Below, one piece after another: positions 50,879-61,556 of a stretch of DNA of 64,000 bases (position 1 is the first letter of the stretch; the number at the start of each line of letters is the position of its first letter). Made by a program: the position numbers and the translations under genes. Location of the stretch: NCBI GenBank assembly GCA_014695195.1, contig JACJNW010000041.1:1-64000 (forward strand), in the 5' to 3' direction. Under the pieces are notes generated by a model, which saw nothing but the letters and a program-made list of their open reading frames with translations, was not told where the DNA came from and did not search any database. The stretch is from Cyanobacteria bacterium FACHB-DQ100. Lineage in GTDB: Bacteria; Cyanobacteriota; Cyanobacteriia; Leptolyngbyales; Leptolyngbyaceae.

Positions 50879-52030
50879 ATGCTAGAACAACAAACTGCAC
50901 CCACTATCCAATCAGAAAAGATGGATTGGCTTTCTCTGGCGGAATCTTTGGGAAGTCAATTTGCTGCAAGAGAAATTGAAGCTGATGAGAGCGATTTGTT
51001 TGTCGCGGATAACCTTGCTAGGTTGAAAGCGTCTGGATTGGCGACAGCGGGTGTGCCGATCGAATTAGGGGGCGGTGGAGTCAGCTATGCTGATCTTTGC
51101 GCTGTGCTGCGGATTTTAGGACGTTATTCTAGTTCAACGGCGCTCGCGTTTTCGATGCACACGCATCAGGTCATGGTACCGACTTGGCGCTGGCACAATC
51201 AGAATGCTCCAGTGGATGGATTACTTAGACGAGTGGCAACGGAGCAACTGATTATGCTTAGCAGTGGTGGATCAGATTGGTTGCAGAGTGGTGGGGCAGC
51301 GATTAAAGTCGAGGGTGGATTTTTGATCACAGCTCGCAAAGTCTTTGCGAGTGGTGCGCCTGTTGCTGATTTATTGATGACAAGCGCTGTTTATGACGAT
51401 CTGGAAAAAGGAGCCACGGTATTACATTTTGCAGTTCCTATGACTGCTCAGGGTGTGGAGATTGAATCTACTTGGCAAGCGCTGGGGATGCGGGGAACGG
51501 GTTCTCATGATGTTGTGTTGTCGAATGTTTTTGTACCAGATGCGGCAATTGCTTTACGACGAGAACAAGGAAAGTGGCATTTTATCTTTCACTTGATCTC
51601 GATGGTGGCAATTCCGATCGTTTATTCTGTTTACGTTGGGGTTGCAGAAGCGGCGCGCGATCGCGCAGTTCAACTAGCAATGAAGCGGCGCACTGATGAG
51701 CATCTTTGCTGCATGGTCGGAGGGATGGACAACGAACTGATGGTTGCGAAGTTAGCGCTTCAGCACATGATTTCTACTGCCGTTGTGAGTCAGCCTGGTT
51801 TTGAAACTACGAATCAAATTATGACAGGGCGAACATTGGTTGCTAGAGCAGTACTTAACGTTGCTGATTTAGCAATGGAAGTTGCGGGGGGCTGTGCGTT
51901 TTATCGCAAACTCGGTCTGGAAAAATTGTTTCGTGATGTGCAGGGCGCGCGCTATCATCCTCTGCGGGAAGATGCTCAGCGTAAGCTATCGGGGCAACTC
52001 GCGCTTAAGTGGGATATGTCTTCTTTGTAG
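50879..52030 (+). CDS. Acyl-CoA dehydrogenase family protein
   Basis: A 383-residue protein with AAAGGAG 8 bases before the ATG. The flavoprotein fold is recognisable: LARLKASGLATAGVPIELGG, ALAFSMHTHQVM, ASGAPVADLLMTSAV, ALGMRGTGSHDVVLSNVFVP and the C-terminal helical part (LAMEVAGGCAFYRKLGLEKL, FRDVQGARYHPLREDAQ). The catalytic Glu position is not obvious, as in many flavin monooxygenase-like members of the family. Substrate unknown. It is paired with the HxlR regulator at 50004. Confidence 0.85.
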   Translation: MLEQQTAPTIQSEKMDWLSLAESLGSQFAAREIEADESDLFVADNLARLKASGLATAGVPIELGGGGVSYADLCAVLRILGRYSSSTALAFSMHTHQVMVPTWRWHNQNAPVDGLLRRVATEQLIMLSSGGSDWLQSGGAAIKVEGGFLITARKVFASGAPVADLLMTSAVYDDLEKGATVLHFAVPMTAQGVEIESTWQALGMRGTGSHDVVLSNVFVPDAAIALRREQGKWHFIFHLISMVAIPIVYSVYVGVAEAARDRAVQLAMKRRTDEHLCCMVGGMDNELMVAKLALQHMISTAVVSQPGFETTNQIMTGRTLVARAVLNVADLAMEVAGGCAFYRKLGLEKLFRDVQGARYHPLREDAQRKLSGQLALKWDMSSL

Positions 52031-52215
52031 GGTGATGTCTTGTATCTAGTAGCGATCGCTAAGTCTTGATAGAAAACGACGACTATTCTTCAGCCGCTGA
52101 CTTTCCAGATTTAATAGAAGGTTCAGATTAGAAATTATTTAGACTGAATCTTTCAGTCTAATTACCCAAATTGGGACGATAGACCGAAAGCGGTCGGCAT
52201 AATATTCCTCTCACC

Positions 52216-54897
52216 CTAATTTTCTGCCACTGCTACGGGAGTCGCCACTACAGGCTGAGGATTGGCAACCAGTTCCTTTTTGCTGAATTTGAGTTTGCCA
52301 TCGACTAAATCGATCGAGATCGTATCGCCTTCCCCAAAGGCATTTTCGAGCAGTTTGGTGGCGATCGGGTTTTGTAGTTCTCGCTGAATCGCCCGCTTCA
52401 ACGGACGCGCGCCATACGTTGGGTCATAGCCCACATCTGCCACATATTTCTGTGCAGCAGGCGAGAGTTCCAGCATGATCTTCTGATCGCTCAGCAACGC
52501 CTGAATTCGCTGGATCTGGAGTCCAACGATCTCGCCAAGTTCCGCACGGTTCAACGCATGGAACAAAATCGTATCGTCAATCCGATTCAGAAATTCAGGA
52601 CGGAAATGCTTGCGGAGTGCGGTCGTCACTCGTTTCTGCATTTCCTCATAACGGGCATCATCGCCTGCAACATCGAGAATATGTTCGCTACCAATATTGC
52701 TCGTCATCACAATGACCGTGTTACGGAAATCAACCGTTCGACCTTGAGAATCGGTAATCCGCCCGTCATCGAGCACTTGTAGCAGAATGTTAAACACATC
52801 CGGATGCGCTTTCTCCACTTCATCGAGCAGCACCACAGAATAAGGTTTACGGCGAATCGACTCAGAGAGCTGTCCGCCTTCGTCATACCCCACATATCCA
52901 GGAGGTGCGCCGACTAAACGGGAAACCGAGTGCTTCTCCATGTATTCCGACATATCAAGACGCACGATCGCATCATCAGAATCAAACAAAAATTGCGCCA
53001 GCGCTCGTGCGAGTTCCGTTTTACCGACTCCGGTTGGCCCCATGAAGAGAAACGATCCGATCGGACGGTTCGGGTCTTTCATGCCCGATCGTGCCCGACG
53101 AATTGCCGCCGCCACTGCTTCGACTGCGTCGTGCTGTCCGATCACCCGTTCGTGCAGATGTTTCTCCAGATTTAAGAGTTTCTGACGTTCGGATTCGAGC
53201 AAGCGCGTCACTGGAATTCCTGTCCAACGCGCCACGATTTCAGCAATATCCGCTTCGGTGACTTGTTCACGCAGGAGAGCCGTTCCGCCTGCTTGCAGTT
53301 CCATCAGTTGCGCTTCCTGTTTCTCGCGATCGTGCTGCAAGGCTTCAAGGCGTCCGTATTTCAACTGCGCGGCTGTATTGAGATCATAGGCACGTTCAGC
53401 TTGCTCGATTTGGACTCGAAGCTGGTCTTCTTCCATCTTGAGCGATTTGATCGTTTCGAGAATTTGCTTTTCGTTTTGCCACTGGGAATCGAGGGCATCT
53501 TTTTTCGGCTGAAGCTCTGCGATTTCTTGTTCAAGCCGTTCGAGTCGATCTTTGGAATTGCGGCTGAGTCCGGTTAATCCCGTGAGTTTATCTTCGCTCT
53601 TGATCGAAAGCTTTTCCATTTCAAGCTGCCGCAAGCGGCGCTCAATCTGTTCTAGCTCCGTCGGTTTGGAGGTAATCTCCATCCTGAGCTTGGCAGCGGC
53701 TTCGTCCACAAGGTCGATCGCTTTATCGGGCAAGAAGCGATCGCTGATATAGCGACTTGATAACGTGGCAGCAGCGACCAAAGCGGAATCGGTAATATTG
53801 ACCCCGTGGTGAACCTCGTAGCGCTCTTTTAGCCCACGCAGAATCGAGATCGTGTCTTCAACCGAGGGCTGATCGATTACGACCTGCTGAAATCGGCGTT
53901 CGAGTGCTGCATCTTTCTCGATGTACTTACGGTACTCGTCGAGCGTCGTTGCCCCAATACACCGTAGCTCTCCCCGCGCCAGCATCGGTTTCAGCAGGTT
54001 TCCAGCATCCATGTTGCCTTGACCCGCTGCACCTGCCCCTACAACGGTATGCAGTTCGTCAATGAATAAAACGATTTGTCCATCGGATTCGATCACTTCT
54101 TTCAGAACTGCTCTCAGTCGATCCTCGAATTCCCCGCGATATTTTGCCCCTGCAATTAGCGATCCCATATCGAGGGAGATGAGCTTGCGGTTCTTCAAGG
54201 ATTCGGGAACATCACCGTTGACGATCCGCTGAGCGAGTCCTTCGGCGATCGCAGTTTTTCCAACCCCAGGTTCTCCGATTAAGACCGGATTGTTTTTAGT
54301 GCGACGTGAAAGCACTTGAACCACCCGACGAATTTCGCCATCTCGCCCGATCACCGGATCGATCTTGCCTGCTTTGGCACGTTCTGTTAAATCTAAACCG
54401 AATTTTTCGAGAGCTGAGTAACGCGATTCTGGTGCTTGATCCATGACTTTTTGACTACCGCGAATGTCTCGAATTGCAGTATCAAGCCGAGCCGTATCGA
54501 CATTAAAGCTGCGAAATAACTTCACTCCAAGGCGCGGGTCGATGGCAAAGGCTTGGATCAAGTGCTCGATCGAAATAAAGTCATCCTGCATCGAGGTGCG
54601 ATTTGCTTCAGCACGATCGAGCATCGTATCGAGATATCGTCCTAAATAAAGTTGTTCTGCGCTGCCAACTTTCGGCTGACGGCGGGTAAATTCGTCCACC
54701 TGCTGCCAGAACCGATTCGCTTCGATGCCCGCTTTGCTTAAAATTTTTGCTGCTAAGCCATTCTCTTGCTCTAGCAGGCTAATAATTAAATGTTCAACTT
54801 CTAAGTTCTGGTGTCGATAGCGCCGCACGACATCTTGTGCCTGTACGATCGCTTCCCAGGCTTTATCTGTAAATTTGCTGGGGTCTGTGGGTTGCAT
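52216..54897 (-). CDS. clpB: ATP-dependent chaperone ClpB
   Basis: An 893-residue protein of full ClpB length. N-terminal Clp-N repeats (residues 1-145), AAA1 with Walker A GEPGVGKT (208-215) and Walker B VLFIDELH, a middle coiled-coil propeller (about 405-535, [18 protein letters not shown]), and AAA2 with Walker [29 protein letters not shown], Walker [12 protein letters not shown] and sensor 2 YGARPLKR. It rescues aggregated proteins with DnaK. No ClpP-binding IGF loop is present. Whether this is the heat-induced ClpB1 or the constitutive ClpB2 cannot be decided; no CIRCE site is visible upstream. Confidence 0.97.
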   Translation of the reverse strand: MQPTDPSKFTDKAWEAIVQAQDVVRRYRHQNLEVEHLIISLLEQENGLAAKILSKAGIEANRFWQQVDEFTRRQPKVGSAEQLYLGRYLDTMLDRAEANRTSMQDDFISIEHLIQAFAIDPRLGVKLFRSFNVDTARLDTAIRDIRGSQKVMDQAPESRYSALEKFGLDLTERAKAGKIDPVIGRDGEIRRVVQVLSRRTKNNPVLIGEPGVGKTAIAEGLAQRIVNGDVPESLKNRKLISLDMGSLIAGAKYRGEFEDRLRAVLKEVIESDGQIVLFIDELHTVVGAGAAGQGNMDAGNLLKPMLARGELRCIGATTLDEYRKYIEKDAALERRFQQVVIDQPSVEDTISILRGLKERYEVHHGVNITDSALVAAATLSSRYISDRFLPDKAIDLVDEAAAKLRMEITSKPTELEQIERRLRQLEMEKLSIKSEDKLTGLTGLSRNSKDRLERLEQEIAELQPKKDALDSQWQNEKQILETIKSLKMEEDQLRVQIEQAERAYDLNTAAQLKYGRLEALQHDREKQEAQLMELQAGGTALLREQVTEADIAEIVARWTGIPVTRLLESERQKLLNLEKHLHERVIGQHDAVEAVAAAIRRARSGMKDPNRPIGSFLFMGPTGVGKTELARALAQFLFDSDDAIVRLDMSEYMEKHSVSRLVGAPPGYVGYDEGGQLSESIRRKPYSVVLLDEVEKAHPDVFNILLQVLDDGRITDSQGRTVDFRNTVIVMTSNIGSEHILDVAGDDARYEEMQKRVTTALRKHFRPEFLNRIDDTILFHALNRAELGEIVGLQIQRIQALLSDQKIMLELSPAAQKYVADVGYDPTYGARPLKRAIQRELQNPIATKLLENAFGEGDTISIDLVDGKLKFSKKELVANPQPVVATPVAVAEN

Positions 54898-55143
54898 TCC
54901 GGTAGTGTTTTGTCATCGCTCTTCTTGAAACTTCAATGTAGCAGTTCAGGCGAGTTCTTTCACAAACGTCTCATACAATCAGGCAGAAATCTTCTATTTG
55001 GTGTAAGGGTGTACCAGTTTGGTTTTCGTTTGTGAAAGTGTCATCAGACGATGAGGCCGCAGGTCATGGCTGAGGTAGCCGCTCACGCGCTCAATGTTCA
55101 GGTGGTACTCTTATTTTCTCTCAATTTAAAGAAATTCTGCATA

Positions 55144-55180
55144 AGAAATGGGAAAGGACGATTTATCCTTTCCCATTTCT
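55144..55180 (-). terminator. Terminator of tRNA-Glu
   Basis: AGAAATGGGAAAGGA and TCCTTTCCCATTTCT pair over 15 bp with a 7-base loop, 12 bases beyond the tRNA 3' end; on the minus strand TTTCTTATG follows. Confidence 0.75.
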
Positions 55181-55191
55181 TGCTTTTACAA

Positions 55192-55264
55192 TACCCCCAA
55201 GGGAATTCGAATCCCTGTCGCCTCCGTGAAAGGGAGGTGTCCTAGGCCTCTAGACGATGGGGGC
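55192..55264 (-). tRNA. trnE-UUC: tRNA-Glu (anticodon UUC)
   Basis: Cloverleaf on the minus strand: acceptor GCCCCCA/TGGGGGT (G1-U72 wobble), D arm with TCTAGAGGCC, anticodon stem CCTCC/GGAGG around CTTTCAC (anticodon TTC), T arm AGGGA TTCGAAT TCCCT. In cyanobacteria this tRNA also feeds tetrapyrrole synthesis. Confidence 0.95.
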
Positions 55265-55462
55265 AGGCACTGGTGTCAGATTTGTGTTTGCAATCGACAT
55301 TCACTAATGTAACGGACAGAACCAGGAATGTCAACCTCTAAATTCAAATTAAATTTTAGAGCTGTCCCCAAGGAATCGTGTTGAGCTAAAAGGCATAAGG
55401 ATTAGCCACCCCTAGAACTGTCCCTTGAGGGAGACGTGCGATCGCAAAACCCACTACCGTAA

Positions 55463-56308
55463 ATGACATACCATCTACCCACGCTAAAGGCTCGCGTCTT
55501 TAACTCCATGCTTCTGATCGACTTCATGCTATCGCCAAAAACTCGAAAAAACGATGGCGCTACTCCCCCCTGTGCCCCGACTCCTTCGTCTGAGTTTTCC
55601 GAGTCGCTAAAAGAAAAACCTTCCTCTGCCCATTCCCTTGTGGAGAACTCTAATCTTCTTTCGCAATCTGTACGATCGCGTTGTTTACCTTGGCTCGCTT
55701 CAATTGTTTATCCACTAGGGCGTTATCTGGTTCTGCCCGTCTATTTTCAACAGATCGAAGTCACGGGTCGAGAGCATTTCCCTACTAGGGGTCCGGTCAT
55801 TATTGCTGCAACCCATCGATCGCGGTGGGATGCGTTGCTCGTACCCTGTGCAGTGGGTCAAGATATCACGGGTCGAGTGCTGCGATTTATGGTGACGGCA
55901 GACGAGATTAAAGGAATTCAAGGTTGGTTTATTCGACGGTTGGGTGGATTTCCAATCAATACACAGCATCCGACGATCGCGGCGCTGCGTCACAGCATCG
56001 AACTGCTACAGCAGCGTGAAGCATTAGTAATTTTCCCTGAAGGAAATATCTATCGTCAAGCGGCAGCTCTGAAGCCTGGACTGGCACGATTAGCGCTGCA
56101 AGCAGAAGCAAGTCAACCTGGATTAAACGTTCAGATTGTGCCGATTTCGATTCAATACAGCAAGCCTCTCGTTCCTTGGCGCACTGCTGTCAAAATTCAC
56201 GTTTGTAATCCGATTCCTGTAGCTGAATATGTGTCGGAGCATCCGAAGCAGGGAGCAAAACGATTAACCGCAGATTTAGAGCGGATTCTGCGATCGCTTT
56301 CCATTTAG
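55463..56308 (+). CDS. plsC: 1-acyl-sn-glycerol-3-phosphate acyltransferase-like protein
   Basis: A 281-residue protein with a 75-residue disordered N-terminal extension (start uncertain; other ATGs at 55508 and 55526). The PlsC domain has the HxxxxD motif in THRSRWDALL, a second motif GWFIRRLGGFPINT and the FPEG motif in ALVIFPEGNIYRQAAALKPG. It acylates lysophosphatidate to phosphatidate or a related glycerolipid. It is downstream of tRNA-Glu on the other strand and ends in a strong terminator. Confidence 0.88.
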   Translation: MTYHLPTLKARVFNSMLLIDFMLSPKTRKNDGATPPCAPTPSSEFSESLKEKPSSAHSLVENSNLLSQSVRSRCLPWLASIVYPLGRYLVLPVYFQQIEVTGREHFPTRGPVIIAATHRSRWDALLVPCAVGQDITGRVLRFMVTADEIKGIQGWFIRRLGGFPINTQHPTIAALRHSIELLQQREALVIFPEGNIYRQAAALKPGLARLALQAEASQPGLNVQIVPISIQYSKPLVPWRTAVKIHVCNPIPVAEYVSEHPKQGAKRLTADLERILRSLSI

Positions 56309-56315
56309 GGTCAAA

Positions 56316-56345
56316 AAAAGAGACGCTGTGAATTGCGTCTCTTTT
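56316..56345. terminator. Bidirectional terminator between plsC and ugd
   Basis: AAAAGAGACGC and GCGTCTCTTTT form an 11-bp perfect stem with an 8-base loop and T-runs on both strands. Confidence 0.88.
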
Positions 56346-56362
56346 CAAATTCTTTTGTGAGA

Positions 56363-57775
56363 TTAACGACCGATGCCGATATAGCGGAAGCCTGCTTCTT
56401 CTAACACAGGTTGGTTGAGGAAGTTCCGGCCATCAATCAAGATAGGAGCGTTCATCAACTTCGCCATCTTGATGTAGTCGAGGGTGAGGAACTGCGACCA
56501 TTCCGTTACCAATACCAGCGCATCGCAGCCATCTGCTAAGCGTTCTGCATCAGTTTCAACAATCACATCTGAAATACCATCGCGCATTCCACTTTGGGAA
56601 ATGATGGGATCGTAAGCTTTTACTTTCGCGCCTAGACGAGTCAAGTTCTCGATTACATTCAGCGCTGGCGCATCCCGTAAATCATCGGTATCCGGTTTGA
56701 ACGTCAAGCCTAAAAGCCCGATCGTTTTTCCTTTGAGAATCTTGAGCGCTTGCTGAAGTTTTTCAACCACAATCAGGCGCTGACGCTCATTGACGCTGAC
56801 GGCTGCTTTAAGCAATTGCGTTTCGTAGCCGTAATCGTCCGCCGTGTGGATCAAAGCCGAGACATCTTTCGGGAAGCAGGAACCACCCCAGCCAAGACCC
56901 GCTTGCAGAAACTTGCCGCCAATCCGGGAATCAAGACCGATCCCTTTTGCCACTTGCATTACATCAGCACCCACGCGATCGCAGATGTTTGCGACTTCGT
57001 TGACAAAGCTGATCTTCGTTGCCAAAAATGCGTTCGCGGCATATTTGATCATCTCTGCCGAACTGAGGTCAGTGACCAATACTGGAACTGGAGGTGCAGA
57101 CTTATCTTCGGCAAACTGACGCTCAACGATCGGGGTATAGAGTTCCTGCATCAGTTTGATCGGGCGATCGCTATTGTTGCTGCCAACGACGATGCGATCA
57201 GGGTTGAACGTATCGAACACAGCAGAGCCTTCGCGCAGAAACTCGGGATTGCTGACGACATCAAAGTCGTAATCGATCGTCAAAGCCTTTGTCGGAATTT
57301 CTTCACTGCCACCGACTCCAGCGAGAACAGGCTGTGCTTCAGCGCGTTGACGCTCTGCAATTCCATCGAGAACGAGCATTCTCACCCAGTCGCCAGATCC
57401 AATAGGAACAGTTGATTTATTCACAATCACTTTGTATCCGCCTTTCAGATTGGCACCGATGCCCCGCGCCACGGCTTCGACATAGCGTGTATCACTTTCC
57501 CCAGTCGGCAGCGCAGGCGTTCCAACCGCGATAAACAGAATTTGACCGTGCTCGACCCCAGCAGCGAGGTCGGTGGTGAACTCCAGTCGTCCCGCTTGAA
57601 TCGAAGACTGCATAATTTCAGACAAACCCGGCTCAAAAATCGGCGATTGTCCAGCCTGCATCAACTTCACCTTTGCTTCGTTATTATCGACGCAAATCAC
57701 ATGATGACCAATGTGAGAGAGGCACGCACCCGTGACCAACCCAACGTAACCCGTTCCAATAACGCAGACACGCAT
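56363..57775 (-). CDS. ugd: UDP-glucose 6-dehydrogenase
   Basis: A 470-residue protein from ATG 57775 with GAGGAG 9 bases upstream. NAD-binding VCVIGTGYVGLVTGACLSHI at the N-terminus, NKSTVPIGSGDWV, VVSNPEFLREGSAVFDTFNP, and the catalytic Cys in GLGWGGSCFPKDVSALI; the C-terminal domain has LGLTFKPDTDDLRDAPALNV. It oxidises UDP-glucose to UDP-glucuronate for exopolysaccharide. It follows the decarboxylase gene that uses its product. Confidence 0.95.
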   Translation of the reverse strand: MRVCVIGTGYVGLVTGACLSHIGHHVICVDNNEAKVKLMQAGQSPIFEPGLSEIMQSSIQAGRLEFTTDLAAGVEHGQILFIAVGTPALPTGESDTRYVEAVARGIGANLKGGYKVIVNKSTVPIGSGDWVRMLVLDGIAERQRAEAQPVLAGVGGSEEIPTKALTIDYDFDVVSNPEFLREGSAVFDTFNPDRIVVGSNNSDRPIKLMQELYTPIVERQFAEDKSAPPVPVLVTDLSSAEMIKYAANAFLATKISFVNEVANICDRVGADVMQVAKGIGLDSRIGGKFLQAGLGWGGSCFPKDVSALIHTADDYGYETQLLKAAVSVNERQRLIVVEKLQQALKILKGKTIGLLGLTFKPDTDDLRDAPALNVIENLTRLGAKVKAYDPIISQSGMRDGISDVIVETDAERLADGCDALVLVTEWSQFLTLDYIKMAKLMNAPILIDGRNFLNQPVLEEAGFRYIGIGR

Positions 57776-57868
57776 AGTCTTAAACTCCTCAATCAAACAA
57801 CTTGTAACCGGACTCGATATTCTTCCTTTCGTTTAGCATTCCCACCTGCAACGCCCTTTATTAATGCG

Positions 57869-58843
57869 TCACGATGCTTGCACCGCCCTCCGAGTTGACT
57901 CTAGCGGGGCTTCAGACACTTCCATCCGGCTGCGAAAATCAGCGATCGTGCGCTCTAGTCCTTCCTTCAGCGGGATCGTCGGTTGCCAGCCGAGATGCGT
58001 TTGAGCGCGAGTGATGTCGGGCTTGCGGCGGCGGGGATCGTCTTGGGGTAAGGGTTCAAATTTCAAAGCTGCATCAGGGTTGACCATTTCTTGCACGGCT
58101 TGAGCCAGTTGCAGAATGGTGTATTCTCCGGGATTTCCTAAGTTGACTGGGCCAATAAAATCGCCGTTCATCAAGCGATAAAGACCGTCAACCAAGTCAG
58201 AAACATAGCAGAAACTCCGCGTTTGAGAACCATCACCGTATACCGTTAGGGGATGACCTTTGAGCGCTTGCACAACAAAGTTGCTGACCACGCGACCATC
58301 GTTTTCGAGCATTCGCGGGCCGTAGGTGTTGAAAATGCGAGCAACGCGAATATCGACATCGTTTTGACGGTGATAGTCAAACGCGAGGGTTTCAGCGACT
58401 CGTTTGCCTTCGTCATAGCAACTGCGAATTCCGATCGGGTTGACATTGCCCCGATATTCTTCAGACTGGGGATGTACTTCGGGATCGCCATACACTTCGG
58501 AGGTCGAGGCAAGAAGGAATCTGGCTTTGATTCGCTTGGCTAAACCGAGCATGTTCAGCGTTCCCATCACGTTGATTTTGATTGTTTTGACGGGATTGTA
58601 CTGATAGTGTACAGGCGATGCAGGACAGGCAAGGTGATAAATCTGATCGACTTCAAGCCGAATGGGTTCTGTAATGTCGTGGCGAATTAGTTCAAAATTG
58701 GGATTTCCTAGCCAGTGTTGAATATTGCGTTTGTGTCCGGTGTAGAAGTTATCGAGACAGAGAACTTCATGCCCCGTATTCATTAGACGATCGATCAAGT
58801 GGGAGCCAATAAAGCCCGCACCACCAGTAACAAGAATTCGCAT
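57869..58843 (-). CDS. UDP-glucuronate decarboxylase
   Basis: A 324-residue protein from ATG 58843 (the frame extends upstream but without a start signal). Extended short-chain dehydrogenase features: [16 protein letters not shown] (residues 5-20), [24 protein letters not shown] and the catalytic YxxxK in [11 protein letters not shown], plus the UXS-typical [20 protein letters not shown] and [16 protein letters not shown]. It turns UDP-glucuronate into UDP-xylose. With ugd 93 bases downstream it forms a two-step pathway from UDP-glucose for surface polysaccharide. Confidence 0.9.
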   Translation of the reverse strand: MRILVTGGAGFIGSHLIDRLMNTGHEVLCLDNFYTGHKRNIQHWLGNPNFELIRHDITEPIRLEVDQIYHLACPASPVHYQYNPVKTIKINVMGTLNMLGLAKRIKARFLLASTSEVYGDPEVHPQSEEYRGNVNPIGIRSCYDEGKRVAETLAFDYHRQNDVDIRVARIFNTYGPRMLENDGRVVSNFVVQALKGHPLTVYGDGSQTRSFCYVSDLVDGLYRLMNGDFIGPVNLGNPGEYTILQLAQAVQEMVNPDAALKFEPLPQDDPRRRKPDITRAQTHLGWQPTIPLKEGLERTIADFRSRMEVSEAPLESTRRAVQAS

Positions 58844-59086
58844 AAGTCCAAAATTCGCGTAGATTGCAAACGAGCAAGGGTAGGAGTAGCTGTTACTCAA
58901 GAGATGAGTTGAGCAAATCCCCGTTTGCCAGAAGTGTACCCATTAAATTAACAGGCAGCACGACAGCAATCCGACCTGGAAAGGGGTGAGCTACGTCCGG
59001 GCTTTTCCCAGAAAGATAACAGAAACTTCCGGGATAGCACGCTTTATTAGATAGAGTTCATCGAATCTTCAACCGTTAAAACAAAA

Positions 59087-59114
59087 ATTGCCCCTATTTC
59101 TGCGTAGGGGCAAT
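59087..59114 (-). terminator. Terminator of lepA
   Basis: ATTGCCCCTA and TAGGGGCAAT pair over an 8-base loop; on the minus strand TTTTTGTTTT follows. Confidence 0.85.
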
Positions 59115-59134
59115 CCGAAATTATGCTGAAACGT

Positions 59135-60952
59135 TTAGCTCTGTTCGTTTGACAACCGTAAAACCGCCATGAACGCTTCTTGGGGCACATCGACGGTTCC
59201 AATCGCCTTCATGCGTTTTTTACCTTTTGCTTGCTTTTGCAGCAGTTTTTTCTTTCGGGAGATGTCACCACCGTAGCATTTCGCCAAGACATCTTTCCGC
59301 AGAGCGGGAATATGTTCGCTGGCGATGACTTTGCTGCCGATCGCGGCTTGAATCGGAATTTTAAACTGATGACGGGGGATCAATTCGCGTAGCTTTTCAG
59401 TGAGAGCGCGCCCGACTCCGTAGGCTTTATCGCGGTGAACGATCGTGGCAAGTGAATCGACGGGATCACCGTTAATCAGAATGTCTAGCTTCACTAGAGC
59501 ATTTTCGCGGTAGCCGATCAGTTGATACTCCATGCTGGCGTAACCGCGCGATCGCGACTTCATCTGATCAAAGAAATCGGTGACAACCTCTGCCAGTGGT
59601 AGTTCATAAATCAGCGTAGTGCGTCCGGGCGTGAGATACTTCATATCCTTGAAGACACCACGGCGATTTTGGCAGAGTTCCATCAATGTCCCAACATAGG
59701 TTTCGGGCGTGATGATATCGACTTGAACATAGGGTTCTTCGATTTTTTCGCGCTCTGTGGGAGAAGGCAGCTTACCAGGGTTATCAATCAGCAGAATCTC
59801 ACCTTTTATGGTTGTAACTCGATAAACCACCGAAGGGGCGGTAATAATCAGGTCAAGATTGTATTCGCGCTCTAGCCGTTCTTGCACAATTTCCATGTGT
59901 AGCAAGCCCAAAAAGCCACAGCGGAACCCGAATCCCATCGCGCTTGAGGTTTCCGGCTCGAAATTGAGGGCAGCATCATTGAGCTTTAATCTATCGAGGG
60001 CTTCGCGCAGTTCCGGGAATTGGTCGGCATCGGTCGGGAACATGCCGCAGAAGACCATCGGTTTCGCCTCAATGTAGCCCGGTAAGGGTTCGGGAGCTTT
60101 TTTGGCAGATAGCGTAATCGTGTCTCCCACTCGTGCATCCTCTACGGCTTTAATCGAAGCAGCAAAGTATCCCACTTCGCCAGCGTGTAGGGATTCGACT
60201 TGGACTTGAGTGGGAGAGAGAACGCCAAGTTCATCGACTTGGTATTCCTTGCCGGATGCCATCAGGTAGACTTTATCGCCCCGCTTCACCTGCCCATCCA
60301 TCACCCGGAAGTAGACAATCACGCCGCGATAAGCGTCGTAGTAACTATCGAAAATTAGCGCTCGTAACGGTTCTTTGGTCGTGTCTTTGGGCGGCGGGAC
60401 TCGTTTAACGATCGCTTCTAAAATATCCGGGACACCAATTCCTTCTTTTGCCGATGCCATAATCGCTTCAGAGCAATCGAGACCAATCACCTCTTCGATT
60501 TCTTGCTTGACGCGATCGGGTTCTGCACCCGGCAAATCAATTTTGTTCAGGACTGGAATAATTTCGAGATCGTGTTCGAGTGCCAGATAAACGTTAGCAA
60601 GCGTTTGTGCTTCTACACCTTGAGAGGCATCGACAACTAGCAACGCGCCTTCACACGCCGCGAGTGATCGCGATACTTCGTAGGAAAAATCGACGTGTCC
60701 AGGGGTGTCGATTAAATTTAGTACATATTGCTGCCCATCTTTTGCGGTGTAGTTCATTCGAGCCGCTTGGAGCTTAATAGTGATCCCGCGTTCCCGCTCC
60801 AGATCCATATTGTCGAGGAACTGTTCTTTCATGTCCCGCGCAGTTACGGTTCCCGTTTCTTGAAGTAAACGGTCGGCAAGCGTGGATTTGCCATGATCAA
60901 TGTGAGCAATGATGGAAAAATTTCGGATGCGGTTGACGGGTACGTCAGTCAT
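59135..60952 (-). CDS. lepA: Elongation factor 4 (LepA)
   Basis: A 605-residue translational GTPase starting at ATG 60952 (residues 1-10 [10 protein letters not shown]). G1 AHIDHGKS (residues 16-23), [11 protein letters not shown]3 DTPGHVDF, G4 NKID, and the LepA-specific C-terminal domain ([20 protein letters not shown] and [20 protein letters not shown]). It back-translocates stalled ribosomes under stress. A longer frame to 60976 lacks a start signal. Confidence 0.97.
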   Translation of the reverse strand: MTDVPVNRIRNFSIIAHIDHGKSTLADRLLQETGTVTARDMKEQFLDNMDLERERGITIKLQAARMNYTAKDGQQYVLNLIDTPGHVDFSYEVSRSLAACEGALLVVDASQGVEAQTLANVYLALEHDLEIIPVLNKIDLPGAEPDRVKQEIEEVIGLDCSEAIMASAKEGIGVPDILEAIVKRVPPPKDTTKEPLRALIFDSYYDAYRGVIVYFRVMDGQVKRGDKVYLMASGKEYQVDELGVLSPTQVQVESLHAGEVGYFAASIKAVEDARVGDTITLSAKKAPEPLPGYIEAKPMVFCGMFPTDADQFPELREALDRLKLNDAALNFEPETSSAMGFGFRCGFLGLLHMEIVQERLEREYNLDLIITAPSVVYRVTTIKGEILLIDNPGKLPSPTEREKIEEPYVQVDIITPETYVGTLMELCQNRRGVFKDMKYLTPGRTTLIYELPLAEVVTDFFDQMKSRSRGYASMEYQLIGYRENALVKLDILINGDPVDSLATIVHRDKAYGVGRALTEKLRELIPRHQFKIPIQAAIGSKVIASEHIPALRKDVLAKCYGGDISRKKKLLQKQAKGKKRMKAIGTVDVPQEAFMAVLRLSNEQS

Positions 60953-61301
60953 AAACTTCAGGGGGATTGGCGGCACTGTAGGACAGGCATTCTCAGAAAT
61001 TTGACTCTTGATGAGGATAGATTTCTGAATCAGAACGCTTAAGATATTTTAAACCTTTCTTCACGGAGTTCGAGAGTTTGAGACGCTAAGAAGAAGAAAT
61101 GTCCCGGTTTGGGGCAGAACGAATTTCAGCTTACTTAAACTCACCTGTGAAAAAATGTTAAAACTTTGTTGAATCGATGCAAAAACGGTACATCCATAGT
61201 TTACAGGCAGGATTTCTCAAAGCGCAGGTGAATTTTAACTCTCGATCCGATTCCTTTTCAGATTTAGCCACTGACCTTCATGCTGAAGGTTGACCGACAC
61301 T
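60953..61301. other. Intergenic region between lepA and the RHH gene
   Basis: About 350 bases without a gene. It ends in the ACCTTCA/TGAAGGT hairpin (61274-61290) before the gene at 61302. Otherwise only AT-rich tracts that probably hold the lepA promoter. Confidence 0.4.
61274..61290. promoter_or_regulatory. Inverted repeat upstream of the RHH-kinase genes
   Basis: ACCTTCA and TGAAGGT flank TGC, 11 bases before the ATG at 61302. It may be an operator or a hairpin hiding the AAGG translation signal. Confidence 0.35.
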
Positions 61302-61529
61302 ATGAACGATCCTAAACTTCAAACGCCCGATCGATACAAAACCGAGCTTGCGATTCAGATTGATTCTGATTTGTTGGAGCAAATCCAACATCTGACGAAC
61401 GATCCGAGCAAGGTGGTTGAAGTGGCATTGCGGCAATGGCTGAGAAGCGAACTTTACCGCGATGAGGATAATGCCCGCACCTTGCCGAGAAACCCGCCTC
61501 TTCCTCCGAGGGGCGAGTGGAACGATTAG
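61302..61529 (+). CDS. Small RHH-like protein
   Basis: A 75-residue protein from ATG 61302 with AAGG upstream. The middle reads ELAIQIDSDLLEQIQHLTND, PSKVVEVALRQWLRSELYR, an RHH arrangement (strand, helix, helix) as in CopG/VapB-type proteins. The C-terminus is proline-rich (NPPLPPRGEW). It lies 27 bases before a histidine kinase gene on the same strand, which suggests co-transcription. No toxin gene is adjacent. Confidence 0.6.
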   Translation: MNDPKLQTPDRYKTELAIQIDSDLLEQIQHLTNDPSKVVEVALRQWLRSELYRDEDNARTLPRNPPLPPRGEWND

Positions 61530-61556
61530 GTGCTGTAATCTAGGCACGGTTGCTTG

